Of a DNA stretch of 64,000 bases, positions 17,735 through 26,427 are shown one piece after another (the stretch's first letter is position 1; the number at the start of each line of letters is the position of its first letter). The DNA lies in NCBI RefSeq assembly GCF_017352375.1, contig NZ_JAFEVR010000006.1, forward strand, positions 298,989 to 362,988, in the 5' to 3' direction. Origin of the DNA: Mycolicibacterium sp. S2-37 (GTDB lineage Bacteria; Actinomycetota; Actinomycetes; Mycobacteriales; Mycobacteriaceae). Made by a program: the position numbers and the translations under genes. The notes beneath the pieces are model-generated. The model made no database searches and was not told where the DNA came from. It saw nothing but the letters and a program-made list of their open reading frames with translations.

Positions 17735-18103
17735 TCACAGGTGCACGTCCCGCCGGCCCACGGCGAAGCGCAGCCCGGAGCAGTTGTAACAACCCACGCA
17801 TCCGATGCAGTCGGTGCAGCCGAAGCACGCCAGGCAGGCCACACAGCGTTTGCAGACGGCGCAGGCGACGCAGGCGATGCTGCCGGCGACCGCCATCGAC
17901 ACCGCGGTGGCGATGCTGCCCGCGACGGCGGCACTCCCAGCGGTCGCGATCGAGCCGGCCACCGCAGTGCTGGCCACCGTGGCGGCCGAACCCGCGACAC
18001 CGGCACTCGCCACCGTCGCCGCGGAACCGGCGACCGCGGTGCTCGCGACGGTGGCCGCCGATCCGGCGACGGCCGAGCTGGACACGGATTCGACCTCGAT
18101 CAC
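17735..18103 (-). CDS. repeat protein ending in an 11-cysteine ladder
   Basis: 122 residues from a GTG with a weak ribosome site. Residues 10-81 are six tandem 12-residue repeats of the pattern x-A-V-A-G-S-[AI]-A-T-x-x-S. In the sixth repeat the Thr and final Ser are both replaced by Cys (78 and 81). From there a Cys recurs at every third residue: 78, 81, 84, 87, 90, 93, 96, 99, 102, 105, 108, eleven in all, with mostly small or hydrophobic residues between. A short basic end (GLRFAVGRRDVHL) follows. The exact i+3 spacing is not that of zinc fingers or ferredoxins. A solenoid with stacked Cys, a metal-loading peptide or a modified peptide precursor are all possible. It lies between a convergent small gene and an SDR gene on the same strand. 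That this strand is the coding one is inferred from the regular Cys pattern. Confidence 0.6.
   Translation of the reverse strand: MIEVESVSSSAVAGSAATVASTAVAGSAATVASAGVAGSAATVASTAVAGSIATAGSAAVAGSIATAVSMAVAGSIACVACAVCKRCVACLACFGCTDCIGCVGCYNCSGLRFAVGRRDVHL
17861..18076 (-). repeat. six tandem 36-bp coding repeats
   Basis: These are the DNA units behind the 12-residue protein repeats. The copies nearest the start codon are most alike at the protein level, and those near the Cys ladder have drifted (Ile for Ala, Ala-Gly for Val-Ala). This suggests growth by unequal crossing over. Copy number could vary between strains. Confidence 0.75.
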
Positions 18104-18123
18104 GCGCTCATTGTGCGCCGTCC

Positions 18124-18864
18124 TCAGCCCGCTGTCTTACCGTTGTCCACGATGTAGACCGCACCGTGTATCGCGGCGGCGTCATCGCTGGCCAGGAACG
18201 CGATGGTCTTGGCGACGTCGGCCACGTCCATCATCCCGCGCGGTGCGGCGATGCGCATGATCAGATTCCAGTCTGCGTCTTCGGGCGCGGCGAACTCGGT
18301 GGTCTGCGCCGTCACCATGCCGCCGGGGCAGATCACGTTCACGCGCAACCGATCTGCGGTGAACTCGATGGCCAGCGCACGGGTGAGGCCGACCAGGCCG
18401 TGCTTGGCCGAGCAGTAACCCGCCGAGTAGACCTCACCCTCGATGCCTGCGATGGAGGCCACGTTGACGATGTTGCCCGCCGTCTCGAGTAGATGCGGCA
18501 GCGCGGCGCGCGACAGATAGAACGGACCATTGAGGTTGACGGCGAGATCCCGATCCCAATCCTCGTCGGACATGGTCGGTGTGTGCCGCATCTGGTGAAA
18601 GCCGGCCACATTCGCCAACACGTCCAGTCGGCCGAACCGCTCGACACAGTCGGCCACGGCCTGCCGGCAGGCCTGCGGTGAGGTGATGTCGACCGACGCA
18701 TACGCCCCGCCCGGCACGTCGGCGAACACCTCCGCCATGCGGTCGGCATCGCGGGCGATGCCGAACACGGTTGCTCCCCTCTGCGCGAAGAGTTTCGCCG
18801 TCGCTGCGCCGAGGCCCGCAGATGCTCCGGTCACCAGCGCCACTTTGCCGCTCAACTGAGTCAT
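18124..18864 (-). CDS. short-chain dehydrogenase/reductase
   Basis: 246 residues, standard SDR length. Cofactor motif TGASAGLG at about 13-20, NVAGF at about 87-91 (the NNAG position), Ser in NVASIAG, and the catalytic Tyr-x-x-x-Lys in AGYCSAKHG, followed by the PGGMVTAQT loop after the active site. An Arg at the end of strand 2 (IARDADR) suggests NADP(H), but this is weak. The C terminus (AAIHGAVYIVDNGKTAG) is the usual SDR end. Substrate unknown. It is followed after 20 nt by the Cys-ladder gene on the same strand, and preceded after 12 nt by dppD, so it could be cotranscribed with the dpp operon. Confidence 0.85.
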   Translation of the reverse strand: MTQLSGKVALVTGASAGLGAATAKLFAQRGATVFGIARDADRMAEVFADVPGGAYASVDITSPQACRQAVADCVERFGRLDVLANVAGFHQMRHTPTMSDEDWDRDLAVNLNGPFYLSRAALPHLLETAGNIVNVASIAGIEGEVYSAGYCSAKHGLVGLTRALAIEFTADRLRVNVICPGGMVTAQTTEFAAPEDADWNLIMRIAAPRGMMDVADVAKTIAFLASDDAAAIHGAVYIVDNGKTAG

Positions 18865-18876
18865 GCGATGACTGTC

Positions 18877-20493
18877 TCACGCCGAGGCGCGCGGCCTGGC
18901 GGGCGGAACGGCTGCCAGCAGCGCACGCGTGTACTCCTGTTCCGGTGCGGCGAAGAGTTCGGCCGACGGCCGATGCTCGACCGCGGCGCCGTCGCGCATC
19001 ACCAGCACGTCGTGGCTCATCCGCTGGATCACCGCCAGATCGTGTCCGATGAACAGGTAGGTTAGGCGCAGATCGCGTTGCAGTTGCGACAGCAGGTCGA
19101 GCACCTTGGCCTGCACCGAAACGTCCAGCGACGCGGTCGATTCATCGAGGATCAGCAACTCCGGTTCCACGGCCAGGGCCCGCGCGATACTCACTCGCTG
19201 ACGCTGGCCGCCGGACAGTTCGTGCGGGTAGCGCGACGCGTAGGCGGCGGGCAGACCGACCAATTCGAGTAGCTCGGTCACCCGACGCCGGCGGGCCGCC
19301 CGCCCGTCGGCGAGTCTGTGCACGACCAGCGGCTCGGCGATCGCGCTGCCGACCCGGTTGCGGGAGTTCAACGAGGAGAACGGATCCTGGAACACCAGGC
19401 TGATCCGGCGGCGCAGCGGTTTGACCGCCGAGCCCTTCACCCCGAACACGTCGGTCCCGTCGAGCGTCGCCTTCCCCGCGTCCGGGGTGACCAGACCGGT
19501 GAGTGCGGCCGCGACCGTCGACTTACCCGAACCGGACTCACCCACCAGTCCGAGCGTGCTGCCCCGGCGGATCGCGAACGACAGGTCGCGCACCGCGTGC
19601 ACTGACGAGCGTCCGGTGGGGCCGGACACGTCGAACCGGACGTCGAGGCCCTGCACGTCGAGCAGGACGGGCGCATCCGGGTCCGCCGGTGCGGGTCCGT
19701 CACCGCCCACGACCGGCCGCGCCGCCAGCAGTTCGCGGGTGTAGGCGTGCTGGGGCCGGTCGAACAGATCGGCGACCGGCGCCTGCTCCACGGCGACACC
19801 GCTCTGCAGTACCGTCACGTCGTCGGCGACCTGCCCGATCACCCCCAGGTCGTGGCTGATCCAGACGACCGCCGCACCGAAGTCACGCTGCAGATCGCGG
19901 ACCAGTTCGATGATCTGCGCCTGGGTGGTCACGTCGAGCGCCGTGGTCGGCTCGTCGGCGATCAGCAACTCGGGATCGCAGGCCAGCGCGATGGCGATCA
20001 TCACCCGTTGGCGCTGACCGCCGGAGAGTTGGTGCGGATACGACTCCAACCGACGCGCCGGCTCCGGCAGACCCACCGCGGTGAGCAGGTCGAGCGCCCG
20101 TTCGCGCGCCTGCCTGCGTGTCAGGTTGCGGTGTGCCTCCAGCGATTCGGTGATCTGGCGTTCCAGCGTCAGCAGCGGGTTCAGCGACGTGCCGGGATCC
20201 TGGAAGACGAAGCCGATGCGCCCGCCGTGCACCGCGCGCAGCGTGCGCGCCGACGCGCCGACCAGCTGCAGCGAATCCGGTTGACCGCCGAGCAGACTGG
20301 ATCCGCTCACCGACGAAGCCGGGGCGTCCAGCAGGCCGGTCGCGGCGAGCGCGGTCATGGTCTTGCCGGATCCGGATTCGCCGACGATGCCGAGGGTCTG
20401 TTCGCGCTCGACCGCGAACGAGACGCCGCGCACGATCTCCCGACGGCCGATCCGCACGCCCAGATCGGAGACCTCGAGCACCGGCGCGCTCAC
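18877..20493 (-). CDS. dppD: dipeptide ABC transporter, fused double ATPase
   Basis: 538 residues with two complete ABC ATPase domains. Each has a Walker [10 protein letters not shown], a signature LSGGQRQRV, a Walker B (LLIADEP and LLILDES) and a switch His. Oligopeptide systems of mycobacteria use such fused D-F proteins. Both halves keep all catalytic residues, and each ends with the oligopeptide-type C-terminal extension. The GTG start at 20493 overlaps the dppC stop (GTGA), so translation is coupled. The operon order A-B-C-D is that of the M. tuberculosis dpp operon (Rv3666c-Rv3663c) as I recall it, rather than opp (B-C-D-A); the symbol rests on that. Confidence 0.85.
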   Translation of the reverse strand: MSAPVLEVSDLGVRIGRREIVRGVSFAVEREQTLGIVGESGSGKTMTALAATGLLDAPASSVSGSSLLGGQPDSLQLVGASARTLRAVHGGRIGFVFQDPGTSLNPLLTLERQITESLEAHRNLTRRQARERALDLLTAVGLPEPARRLESYPHQLSGGQRQRVMIAIALACDPELLIADEPTTALDVTTQAQIIELVRDLQRDFGAAVVWISHDLGVIGQVADDVTVLQSGVAVEQAPVADLFDRPQHAYTRELLAARPVVGGDGPAPADPDAPVLLDVQGLDVRFDVSGPTGRSSVHAVRDLSFAIRRGSTLGLVGESGSGKSTVAAALTGLVTPDAGKATLDGTDVFGVKGSAVKPLRRRISLVFQDPFSSLNSRNRVGSAIAEPLVVHRLADGRAARRRRVTELLELVGLPAAYASRYPHELSGGQRQRVSIARALAVEPELLILDESTASLDVSVQAKVLDLLSQLQRDLRLTYLFIGHDLAVIQRMSHDVLVMRDGAAVEHRPSAELFAAPEQEYTRALLAAVPPARPRASA

Positions 20494-21377
20494 GTCGTGG
20501 CTCCGGTCCGGCGCGCCTCTGCCAGCGTGCGCTGTTTCGGGTCGAGCACGTCGCGCAGGCCGTCACCGAGCAGATTGAACGCCAGCACGATGACGAAGAT
20601 CGCGGCGCCGGGGAACACCGCCATCCACCACGCCAGCGTCACGAACCCCTGGGAGTCGAAGATCATCCGGCCCAGCGACGGCTGCGGCGGCTGGATTCCC
20701 AGTCCGAGGAACGACAGCGCCGCCTCGGACAGGATGGCGAAGGCCAGCGAGAGCGACGTCTGTACGATCAGTGGTCCGGCGATGTTGGGCAGCACGTGCC
20801 GGGTCAGGATGTAGACGTTGCCGGCGCCCATCGTGCGGCTCACCGCCACATAGGGTTCCACGCGGACCGACAATGTGCTCGCTCGCGACACCCGGGCAAA
20901 GATCGGCGTGTAGACGATGCCGATCGCCAGGATCGTCGTCGTCACACCGGGGCCGAGGATCGCCACCACGGCCAGGGCCAGCAGCAGCACCGGGAAAGCG
21001 AACATCACGTCGACGATGCGCATGAAGACGGTGTCCAGCCAACCGCCGAGGTAGCCCGCCAGCACCCCGATGGTCACACCGACGACGACCGCGAACGCCA
21101 CGCTGATGACGGCGACGCGCATCGACGCCTGGATCGCGACCAGCACGCGGGAGAGCACATCCCGGCCGAGTTCGTCGGTACCGAACCAGTGCGCGCCGCC
21201 GGGGGGCCTCAGCGCGTTGGGCACGTCGATGTCGTTGACGCCGTAGGGGATCAGCCAGTGGGCGAACAGGGCGATGATCACGACGGCGCCCAGCGCGACG
21301 GCACTCGCCAGGGTGACGGGGTTGCCCAGCAGCAGACGCCAGGACGACACCCGGCTCTGTTCGTCGGGTGCGGTCAT
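20490..21377 (-). CDS. dppC: dipeptide ABC transporter permease
   Basis: 295 residues from the ATG at 21377, which overlaps the dppB stop by ATGA; the longer open frame upstream is a shadow of dppB. It has the N-terminal OppC_N region with one membrane helix, then GTDELGRDVLSRVLVAIQASMRV, five more membrane segments, and the EAA loop AVSRTMGAGNVYILTRHVLPNIAGPL, which contacts the ATPase. The C-terminal LSFLGLGIQPPQPSLGRMI is typical of DppC/OppC. Confidence 0.9.
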   Translation of the reverse strand: MTAPDEQSRVSSWRLLLGNPVTLASAVALGAVVIIALFAHWLIPYGVNDIDVPNALRPPGGAHWFGTDELGRDVLSRVLVAIQASMRVAVISVAFAVVVGVTIGVLAGYLGGWLDTVFMRIVDVMFAFPVLLLALAVVAILGPGVTTTILAIGIVYTPIFARVSRASTLSVRVEPYVAVSRTMGAGNVYILTRHVLPNIAGPLIVQTSLSLAFAILSEAALSFLGLGIQPPQPSLGRMIFDSQGFVTLAWWMAVFPGAAIFVIVLAFNLLGDGLRDVLDPKQRTLAEARRTGATT

Positions 21378-22342
21378 GACAGCCGGATCCTCGGGTCGAC
21401 CACCGCGTAGAGCACGTCCACGACGAGGTTGATGAGCAGGAACAGCGCCGCCATCAGCAGCACGGCCCCCTGGATGACGGGGTAGTCGCGGGCGGCGACC
21501 GCGTTGTAGACCAGCCGGCCCAGGCCGGGCCAGGCGAAGACGACCTCCACGACGATCACGCCGCCGAGGATGGTCGCGAGCTGGATGCCGGTGATGGTCA
21601 GCACCGGAATCAAGGCATTGCGCACGGTGTGGCGCAGCGTGACGACTCGCGGCGACAACCCCTTGGATCGCGCCGTGCGCACATAGCCCATCGACGCCAC
21701 CTCCAGGACGGCCGAGCGGATGTAGCGCGTCATGATCGCCGCGGCGACCAGGCCGACCGTCAGCCCCGGCAGGATGATGTGGCGCAGCCAACCGGCCGGA
21801 TCGTCGAACAGCGGGCGATAGCCCGACGTGGGCAACCAGCCCAGCGTGGAAGAGAACAGCGCGATGAACAGGATGGCCATCCAGAAGTCGGGGACCGAGA
21901 CGCCGAACTGGCTGCACACCCGCACGATGGTGTCGCTGATCCGGCCCTCGCGCAGTGCCGAGAAGATGCCCGCGGGCACCGCGATCAGCAGCGCGATCAC
22001 GATTCCCACCAGGCCCAGCGAGACGGTCGCGGGCAACCGGTCGAGCAGCGTCGCGGTCACCGGGTCGCCGTTGCGGAAGCTGACCCCGAGGTCGCCGGTC
22101 AGCGCATTGCCCAGATAGCTGAAGAACTGCACGATCAGCGGCCGGTCCAACCCGCTGGCCGAGCGCAGCGCCTCGTAGGCCTCGGGTGTGTAGCGGGTGC
22201 CGAGCGCGATGCGCACCGGATCCCCGGGCACCAGTTGCACGAGCGCGAAAACCACGATCAGCACGCCGACGAGCACTACCAGCGAGTACACCAGCCGCCG
22301 GGCGAGAAAGCGCAGGACCGGGTTGCTCGCAAGCCCCGTCAC
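21374..22342 (-). CDS. dppB: dipeptide ABC transporter permease
   Basis: 322 residues from the GTG at 22342, which overlaps the dppA stop (GTGA); the open frame upstream of it lies inside dppA. Six membrane helices, starting with LARRLVYSLVVLVGVLIVVFALVQLVPGDP, the DppB/OppB signature. The GLDRPLIVQFFSYLGNALTGDLG periplasmic part and the EAA loop YVRTARSKGLSPRVVTLRHTVRNALIPVL are in place, and the C-terminal end is VVDPRIR, as in the family. Confidence 0.92.
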   Translation of the reverse strand: MTGLASNPVLRFLARRLVYSLVVLVGVLIVVFALVQLVPGDPVRIALGTRYTPEAYEALRSASGLDRPLIVQFFSYLGNALTGDLGVSFRNGDPVTATLLDRLPATVSLGLVGIVIALLIAVPAGIFSALREGRISDTIVRVCSQFGVSVPDFWMAILFIALFSSTLGWLPTSGYRPLFDDPAGWLRHIILPGLTVGLVAAAIMTRYIRSAVLEVASMGYVRTARSKGLSPRVVTLRHTVRNALIPVLTITGIQLATILGGVIVVEVVFAWPGLGRLVYNAVAARDYPVIQGAVLLMAALFLLINLVVDVLYAVVDPRIRLS

Positions 22343-23880
22343 GACGCCGCATCCTTGTTCAGCACCGCGCCGCGGAACCGGATGGCGCCGTCGCGGCGGG
22401 CCTCGTATCCGGACAGTGCGGGTGTCCAGGCCTGCAGGATCGACGGGTTGTACAGGTAGATGTAGCTGACCTTGTCGGCGATCAGCGTGGCCGCGCGCGC
22501 GTAGACGTCGCGGCGCTTGTCGCGGTCGGTCTCGGTGCGGCCGGCGTCGAGCAACCGGTCCACCTCCGGGTCGGAGAACTTCTGCGCGTTGTTCGGGCCT
22601 TCGGTGTGGTGCTGGGCGTAGTAGAAGTCGGCCGGGTCGATGTTGCCCAGCCAACCCATCATCAGCATGTCGAAGTTGCCGGAGTTCTGCTCGTCGAGCC
22701 ACGTCGCGAAGTCGACGGTGCGGATGTCCACCGTGATGCCCAGCGGAGCAAGGTTGTCGGCGATGATCTGCGCGGCGGTGACGGTTTCGGGATATTCGCT
22801 GGTGACCAGCATGTCGAGTGTCTGAGGCTGCGCTTTCGCCTCGGCCAACAGGCTTTTGGCCCGGTCGACGTCGTAGGAGTACGTGTCATACGGCGTGTAC
22901 CACGGATTGCCGTCGGGGATGGCGAGCTGGTTCTTCGCGGCGGTGCCGTAGCTGGTGGCCTGCACGATCGCGTCGCGGTCGATGCCGTAGGCGATGGCCT
23001 GGCGCACGCGGACGTCGTTCCACGGCGCCTTGGCGATGTTCAGCGCGAGATACCAGTAGTCGTTGCTCGGGGTGACCGCCAGACGCAGCGACTCGTCACC
23101 GCGCAGCTGCGAGACCCGCTGCGGCGGAATCGAATCGGTCCAGTCGACCTCGCCTGCCTGCAGCGCGGACAGCGCGGTGGACGGTTCGGAGATGAACCGG
23201 AACGTCACACCGGAGATCCGAGGTGGGGATCCCCAGTAGTCCGGATTGGCACGCAGTGTGATCGAGTCGCCGCTGGTCGCACCGGCGAACGAGAAGGGGC
23301 CGGTGCCGACCGGCCGGGTGGCGATCTGTCCGCTCTCGACGTTGGCGCGGGAGACGATGGCCATTCCCTTGAAGCCGCCGAGGTTGGTGAGCAGGTTCGG
23401 CGTCGGCTGGGAGACCGTGATGCGCACCGTGGCCGGATCGACGGCGGTGACGTCGGTGACCGAGCTGAACTTGTCGACGTTGGTCAGCTGTTCGTCGATG
23501 ATGCGGCGGTAGGAGAACACGACGTCGTCGGCGGTGAACGGGCTGCCGTCGTGAAAGCTGACGCCGCGGCGCAGATGGAAGGTCCACTGCCGCTGGTCCG
23601 GGCTGACCTCCCAGGATTCGGCCAGCGCGGGCCGCATCTCCAGGTCGGCATCGGGTTCGACCAGCGTGTCGAAGATGTTCTCGAGCACCTCGAACGAGAA
23701 ATAGGCCGAGGTCTTGTGCGGATCGAGCTGATCGGGTTCACCGGCGATGGCGGCGATGAGGTTGCCCGACGCGGCGTCGCCGAGGTCGACGCGTTCGCCG
23801 GTGGAGCAGCCGGTCACGGCCACCAGCAGCGCGGTGACCGCGGCGACAGCCCTGCTGCACAGCGTGCTGCGTCGGGTCAT
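22339..23880 (-). CDS. dppA: dipeptide ABC transporter substrate-binding lipoprotein
   Basis: The ATG at 23880 has TTGGAG 5 nt upstream, giving 513 residues; a GTG two codons earlier is less well placed. The lipoprotein signal ends in AVTGC, so Cys25 is lipidated. The rest is the SBP_bac_5 fold: LIAAIAGEPDQLDPHKTSA, LAESWEVSPDQRQWTFHLRRGVSFHDGSPFTADDV, the family hallmark, and a C-terminal FSDPEVDRLLDAGRTETD. It captures peptides outside the membrane for DppBCD; in M. tuberculosis, DppA also binds heme. The four dpp genes overlap by 4 nt at every junction, and the promoter must lie in the 117 nt shared with the divergent secreted-protein gene. Confidence 0.9.
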   Translation of the reverse strand: MTRRSTLCSRAVAAVTALLVAVTGCSTGERVDLGDAASGNLIAAIAGEPDQLDPHKTSAYFSFEVLENIFDTLVEPDADLEMRPALAESWEVSPDQRQWTFHLRRGVSFHDGSPFTADDVVFSYRRIIDEQLTNVDKFSSVTDVTAVDPATVRITVSQPTPNLLTNLGGFKGMAIVSRANVESGQIATRPVGTGPFSFAGATSGDSITLRANPDYWGSPPRISGVTFRFISEPSTALSALQAGEVDWTDSIPPQRVSQLRGDESLRLAVTPSNDYWYLALNIAKAPWNDVRVRQAIAYGIDRDAIVQATSYGTAAKNQLAIPDGNPWYTPYDTYSYDVDRAKSLLAEAKAQPQTLDMLVTSEYPETVTAAQIIADNLAPLGITVDIRTVDFATWLDEQNSGNFDMLMMGWLGNIDPADFYYAQHHTEGPNNAQKFSDPEVDRLLDAGRTETDRDKRRDVYARAATLIADKVSYIYLYNPSILQAWTPALSGYEARRDGAIRFRGAVLNKDAAS

Positions 23881-23997
23881 GATCACTCCAAGATCAACGG
23901 CCGGTTCCGGTGTGTCTTACCCCCTCGACTCGGCACCGCAAACGCCTGCCTGCCGAACCCGGCCCGGGTCGGGGACCGTGCTGCCATACTCACTGGA

Positions 23998-24543
23998 ATG
24001 TGGACCTTCGCACGCGTGCTCGCCGCCGCCTTCGCCGTGGTCACAGTGAGCGTGGGCGCGGCGCTCGCAACCTCAGGGCCGGCGCAGGCCGAACAGCAGG
24101 TCCTCGAGGGCAAGTACACCTACACGCAGGCCGACGGGGTCACCGGCGACTGGATCATCTATCCGATCTGCGTCCCGGTGGTGGGCGACCTGCGTGAGCC
24201 GCTCTACCTCCCGGTCGGATGCCACCTCGCGATCACCGGCTTCGCCGGTGTGGTCGGCGGTGACGCCCGGTTGACCAACGGGGTGTGGACCTACACCACC
24301 GCGGTCGCCGAGGGGCTCACATGCCCCGACGGCAGCACCGCGCCGATCTCCGAGACTTTCGAGTTCAACACCGACACGATGACCGGGACCCGTACCACCA
24401 CGAATTCGCCGGCGTGCCAGGGCGCCATGCCGGCCAACATGATCAAGACGCCGTTCACCATCGCGTACAAGGACAAGTTGGCCATCCCGATCGATCAGTA
24501 TCCGTTGATCTGCGAGCCCGGCGGTCTGCGCCGCTGCTTCTGA
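23998..24543 (+). CDS. secreted protein, unknown function
   Basis: The ATG at 23998 begins a clear signal peptide (VLAAAFAVVTVSVGAALATSGPAQA); the frame is open far upstream, but that part is antisense to the dpp genes. The 181-residue product has a mature part rich in beta-strand with six Cys (ICVPV, GCHLA, LTCPD, ACQGA, ICEPG, RCF), likely three disulfides. I cannot name the family. The motifs YTYTQADGVTGDWIIYPIC and NSPACQGAMPANMIKTPF could serve for finding homologues. It is divergent from dppA, and its stop is 4 nt from the convergent SDR stop. Confidence 0.75.
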   Translation: MWTFARVLAAAFAVVTVSVGAALATSGPAQAEQQVLEGKYTYTQADGVTGDWIIYPICVPVVGDLREPLYLPVGCHLAITGFAGVVGGDARLTNGVWTYTTAVAEGLTCPDGSTAPISETFEFNTDTMTGTRTTTNSPACQGAMPANMIKTPFTIAYKDKLAIPIDQYPLICEPGGLRRCF

Positions 24544-24547
24544 GCGG

Positions 24548-25303
24548 CTAGGCGTGAAAGCCACCGTCGACGTCGAGATTCGCGCCGGTGATGTACCCGG
24601 ACTCGGGCCCTGCCAGATAGCTGACCGCGCTCGCCACATCAGTCGTGCGGCCGTAGTGCCCGACCGCGATCGAGGCGGTGGTTGCCTCGGCGAACTCACC
24701 GTGCTCGGGATTCATATCGGTGGCGATGGGCCCCGGCTGGATGTTGTTCACCGTGATACCTCGCGGCCCGAGTTCGCGGGCCAGCCCCCGCGTCAGCCCG
24801 GCCACCGCCGCCTTGGTCATCGCGTACACCGACAGTCCCGCCACCGGCACCCGGTCGGCGTTGATGCTGCCGATGTTGATGATGCGCGAGCCGTCACCGA
24901 GGTGGGGCAGGGCGCACTGGATCGCCACAAAGACCCCACGCACGTTGACCGCCACGAGCCGGTCGAACTGGTCGAGCGGAAACGTCTCCGCCGCAGCCAG
25001 ATACGCCACACCGGCGTTGTTGACCAGGATGTCGAGTCCGCCGAGCCGGGTGACCGTCTCAGCGACCGCCGACGCGATCTGGCCGGCGTCGCTGCTGTCT
25101 GCGCGGATCGGCAGGACGCGTCCACCGGCGCGGGAGACGTCCACCACCACCTTGTCCGCGTCGGTGACGGATGCGCCGTAGGTGAAGGCCACCGATGCGC
25201 CGTCGACGGCCAGCCTGCGCACGATCTCTGCGCCGATACCTCGGGATCCACCGGTGACGAGCGCACGCCGTCCGGCCAGCGGGCCGTCGGCGAGAACTGT
25301 CAT
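24548..25303 (-). CDS. short-chain dehydrogenase/reductase, FabG-like
   Basis: 251 residues with all classical SDR motifs: TGGSRGIG at about 17-24, NNAGVAYLA, NIGSINADRVP with the catalytic Ser, YAMTKAA for Tyr-x-x-x-Lys, QPGPIATDM, and the terminal TGANLDVDGG. The last motif is typical of 3-oxoacyl-ACP-reductase-like SDRs, which form tetramers. Start ATG at 25303 is 28 nt from the divergent gene start, so the two share a promoter region. Substrate cannot be given. Confidence 0.87.
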   Translation of the reverse strand: MTVLADGPLAGRRALVTGGSRGIGAEIVRRLAVDGASVAFTYGASVTDADKVVVDVSRAGGRVLPIRADSSDAGQIASAVAETVTRLGGLDILVNNAGVAYLAAAETFPLDQFDRLVAVNVRGVFVAIQCALPHLGDGSRIINIGSINADRVPVAGLSVYAMTKAAVAGLTRGLARELGPRGITVNNIQPGPIATDMNPEHGEFAEATTASIAVGHYGRTTDVASAVSYLAGPESGYITGANLDVDGGFHA

Positions 25304-25331
25304 GGATGATCAACCTAGCGGAAGGCGGCAT

Positions 25332-26405
25332 ATGTCCAAACGGATCGTGGTGTGGGGCACGGGCTTCGTCGGGAAGATGGTGATCGCCGAGATCGCCCGG
25401 CACCCGCTGTTCGAGCTCGTCGGTGTCGGTGTGAGCGATCCGGACAAGGTCGGCCGCGACGCGGGTGAGATCTGCGGGCTCGGCCGATCGCTGGGCGTGA
25501 CCGCGACCGACGACGTCGACGCGCTGATCGCGCTGCAACCCGATGCGCTGGTGCACTACGGCCCGACCGCCGCGCACGCCGACGCCAACATCGCTCTGAT
25601 CACCCGGTTCCTGCGCGCGGGGATCGATGTGTGCTCGACGGCGATGACACCGTGGGTGTGGCCCACCATGCACCTCAATCCGCCCGGCTGGATCCAGCCG
25701 GTCACCGAGGCGTGCGAGCTGGGGGAGTCCTCCTGCTTCACCACCGGAATCGACCCGGGGTTCGCCAACGACCTGCTGCCGATGACACTGATGGGCGTCT
25801 GCTCGGAGGTCAAGCGGGTCCGCGCCTCGGAGCTGCTCGACTACACCAACTACACCGGCGATTACGAGGACGAGATGGGCATCGGCCGCCCGCCCGGCCA
25901 TCGCGCCCTGCTCGAGACGTCCGACATCCTCGTATTCGCCTGGGGTGCAACAGTTCCGATGATCGCCCACGCGGCGGGCATCATGCTCGACGAGATCACC
26001 ACGACCTACGAGAAGTGGGCCACGCCCACCGAACGCACCAGCGCCAAGGGCGTGATCGAGGCCGGGAACGTGGCGGCGGTGCGGTTCACGATCAACGGGG
26101 TGTACCGGGACGAGGTCCGCATCCAGCTCGAACACGTCAACCGCATCGGACACGACGCCGCACCGGACTGGCCGTCGGGTAACGACAGCGACGTCTACCG
26201 GGTCGAGATCGAGGGCACGCCGAGCATCGTCCAGGAGACCGCATTCCGCTTCACCGACGGCTCCGGCCGCGACGCCGCGGCGGCCGGATGCCTGGCCACC
26301 GGCATGCGGGCGCTGAACGCCGTCCCCGCGGTGAACGACCTGCGACCAGGCTGGGTCACCGCCCTGGATCTGCCTCTCATCGCGGGGGCGGGCACAATCC
26401 GCTGA
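25332..26405 (+). CDS. DapB-like / 2,4-diaminopentanoate-dehydrogenase-like NAD(P)H enzyme
   Basis: The ATG at 25332 has GGAAGG nearby; the in-frame extension to 25182 lies antisense to the SDR. 357 residues: an N-terminal Rossmann fold with VVWGTGFVGKMVIAEI and VGVSDPDKVGRDAGEICG, resembling dihydrodipicolinate reductase. A larger C-terminal domain follows with CFTTGIDPGFANDLLPM, RASELLDYTNYTGDYEDEMGIG and AVRFTINGVYRDEVRIQLEHVNR, as in the diaminopentanoate-dehydrogenase-like group that is widespread in mycobacteria. The genuine lysine-pathway DapB is shorter. Likely acts on an amine or imine; substrate unknown. Confidence 0.75.
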   Translation: MSKRIVVWGTGFVGKMVIAEIARHPLFELVGVGVSDPDKVGRDAGEICGLGRSLGVTATDDVDALIALQPDALVHYGPTAAHADANIALITRFLRAGIDVCSTAMTPWVWPTMHLNPPGWIQPVTEACELGESSCFTTGIDPGFANDLLPMTLMGVCSEVKRVRASELLDYTNYTGDYEDEMGIGRPPGHRALLETSDILVFAWGATVPMIAHAAGIMLDEITTTYEKWATPTERTSAKGVIEAGNVAAVRFTINGVYRDEVRIQLEHVNRIGHDAAPDWPSGNDSDVYRVEIEGTPSIVQETAFRFTDGSGRDAAAAGCLATGMRALNAVPAVNDLRPGWVTALDLPLIAGAGTIR

Positions 26406-26427
26406 ACTGCTCACGGAACGGAAACAC

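Noticed and set aside
17805..18260. Plus-strand frame through the repeat region, also repetitive at the protein level
   Set aside because: Any frame across tandem 36-bp repeats looks repetitive; only the minus strand gives the regular cysteine ladder and ends before its neighbours. Some doubt remains.
20490..22352. 620-codon frame including dppC
   Set aside because: Only the last 295 codons, from 21377, show permease features; the rest is a shadow of dppB.
22186..23997. Long N-terminal extension of the secreted-protein frame
   Set aside because: It is antisense to dppA and dppB; a clean signal peptide begins at 23998.
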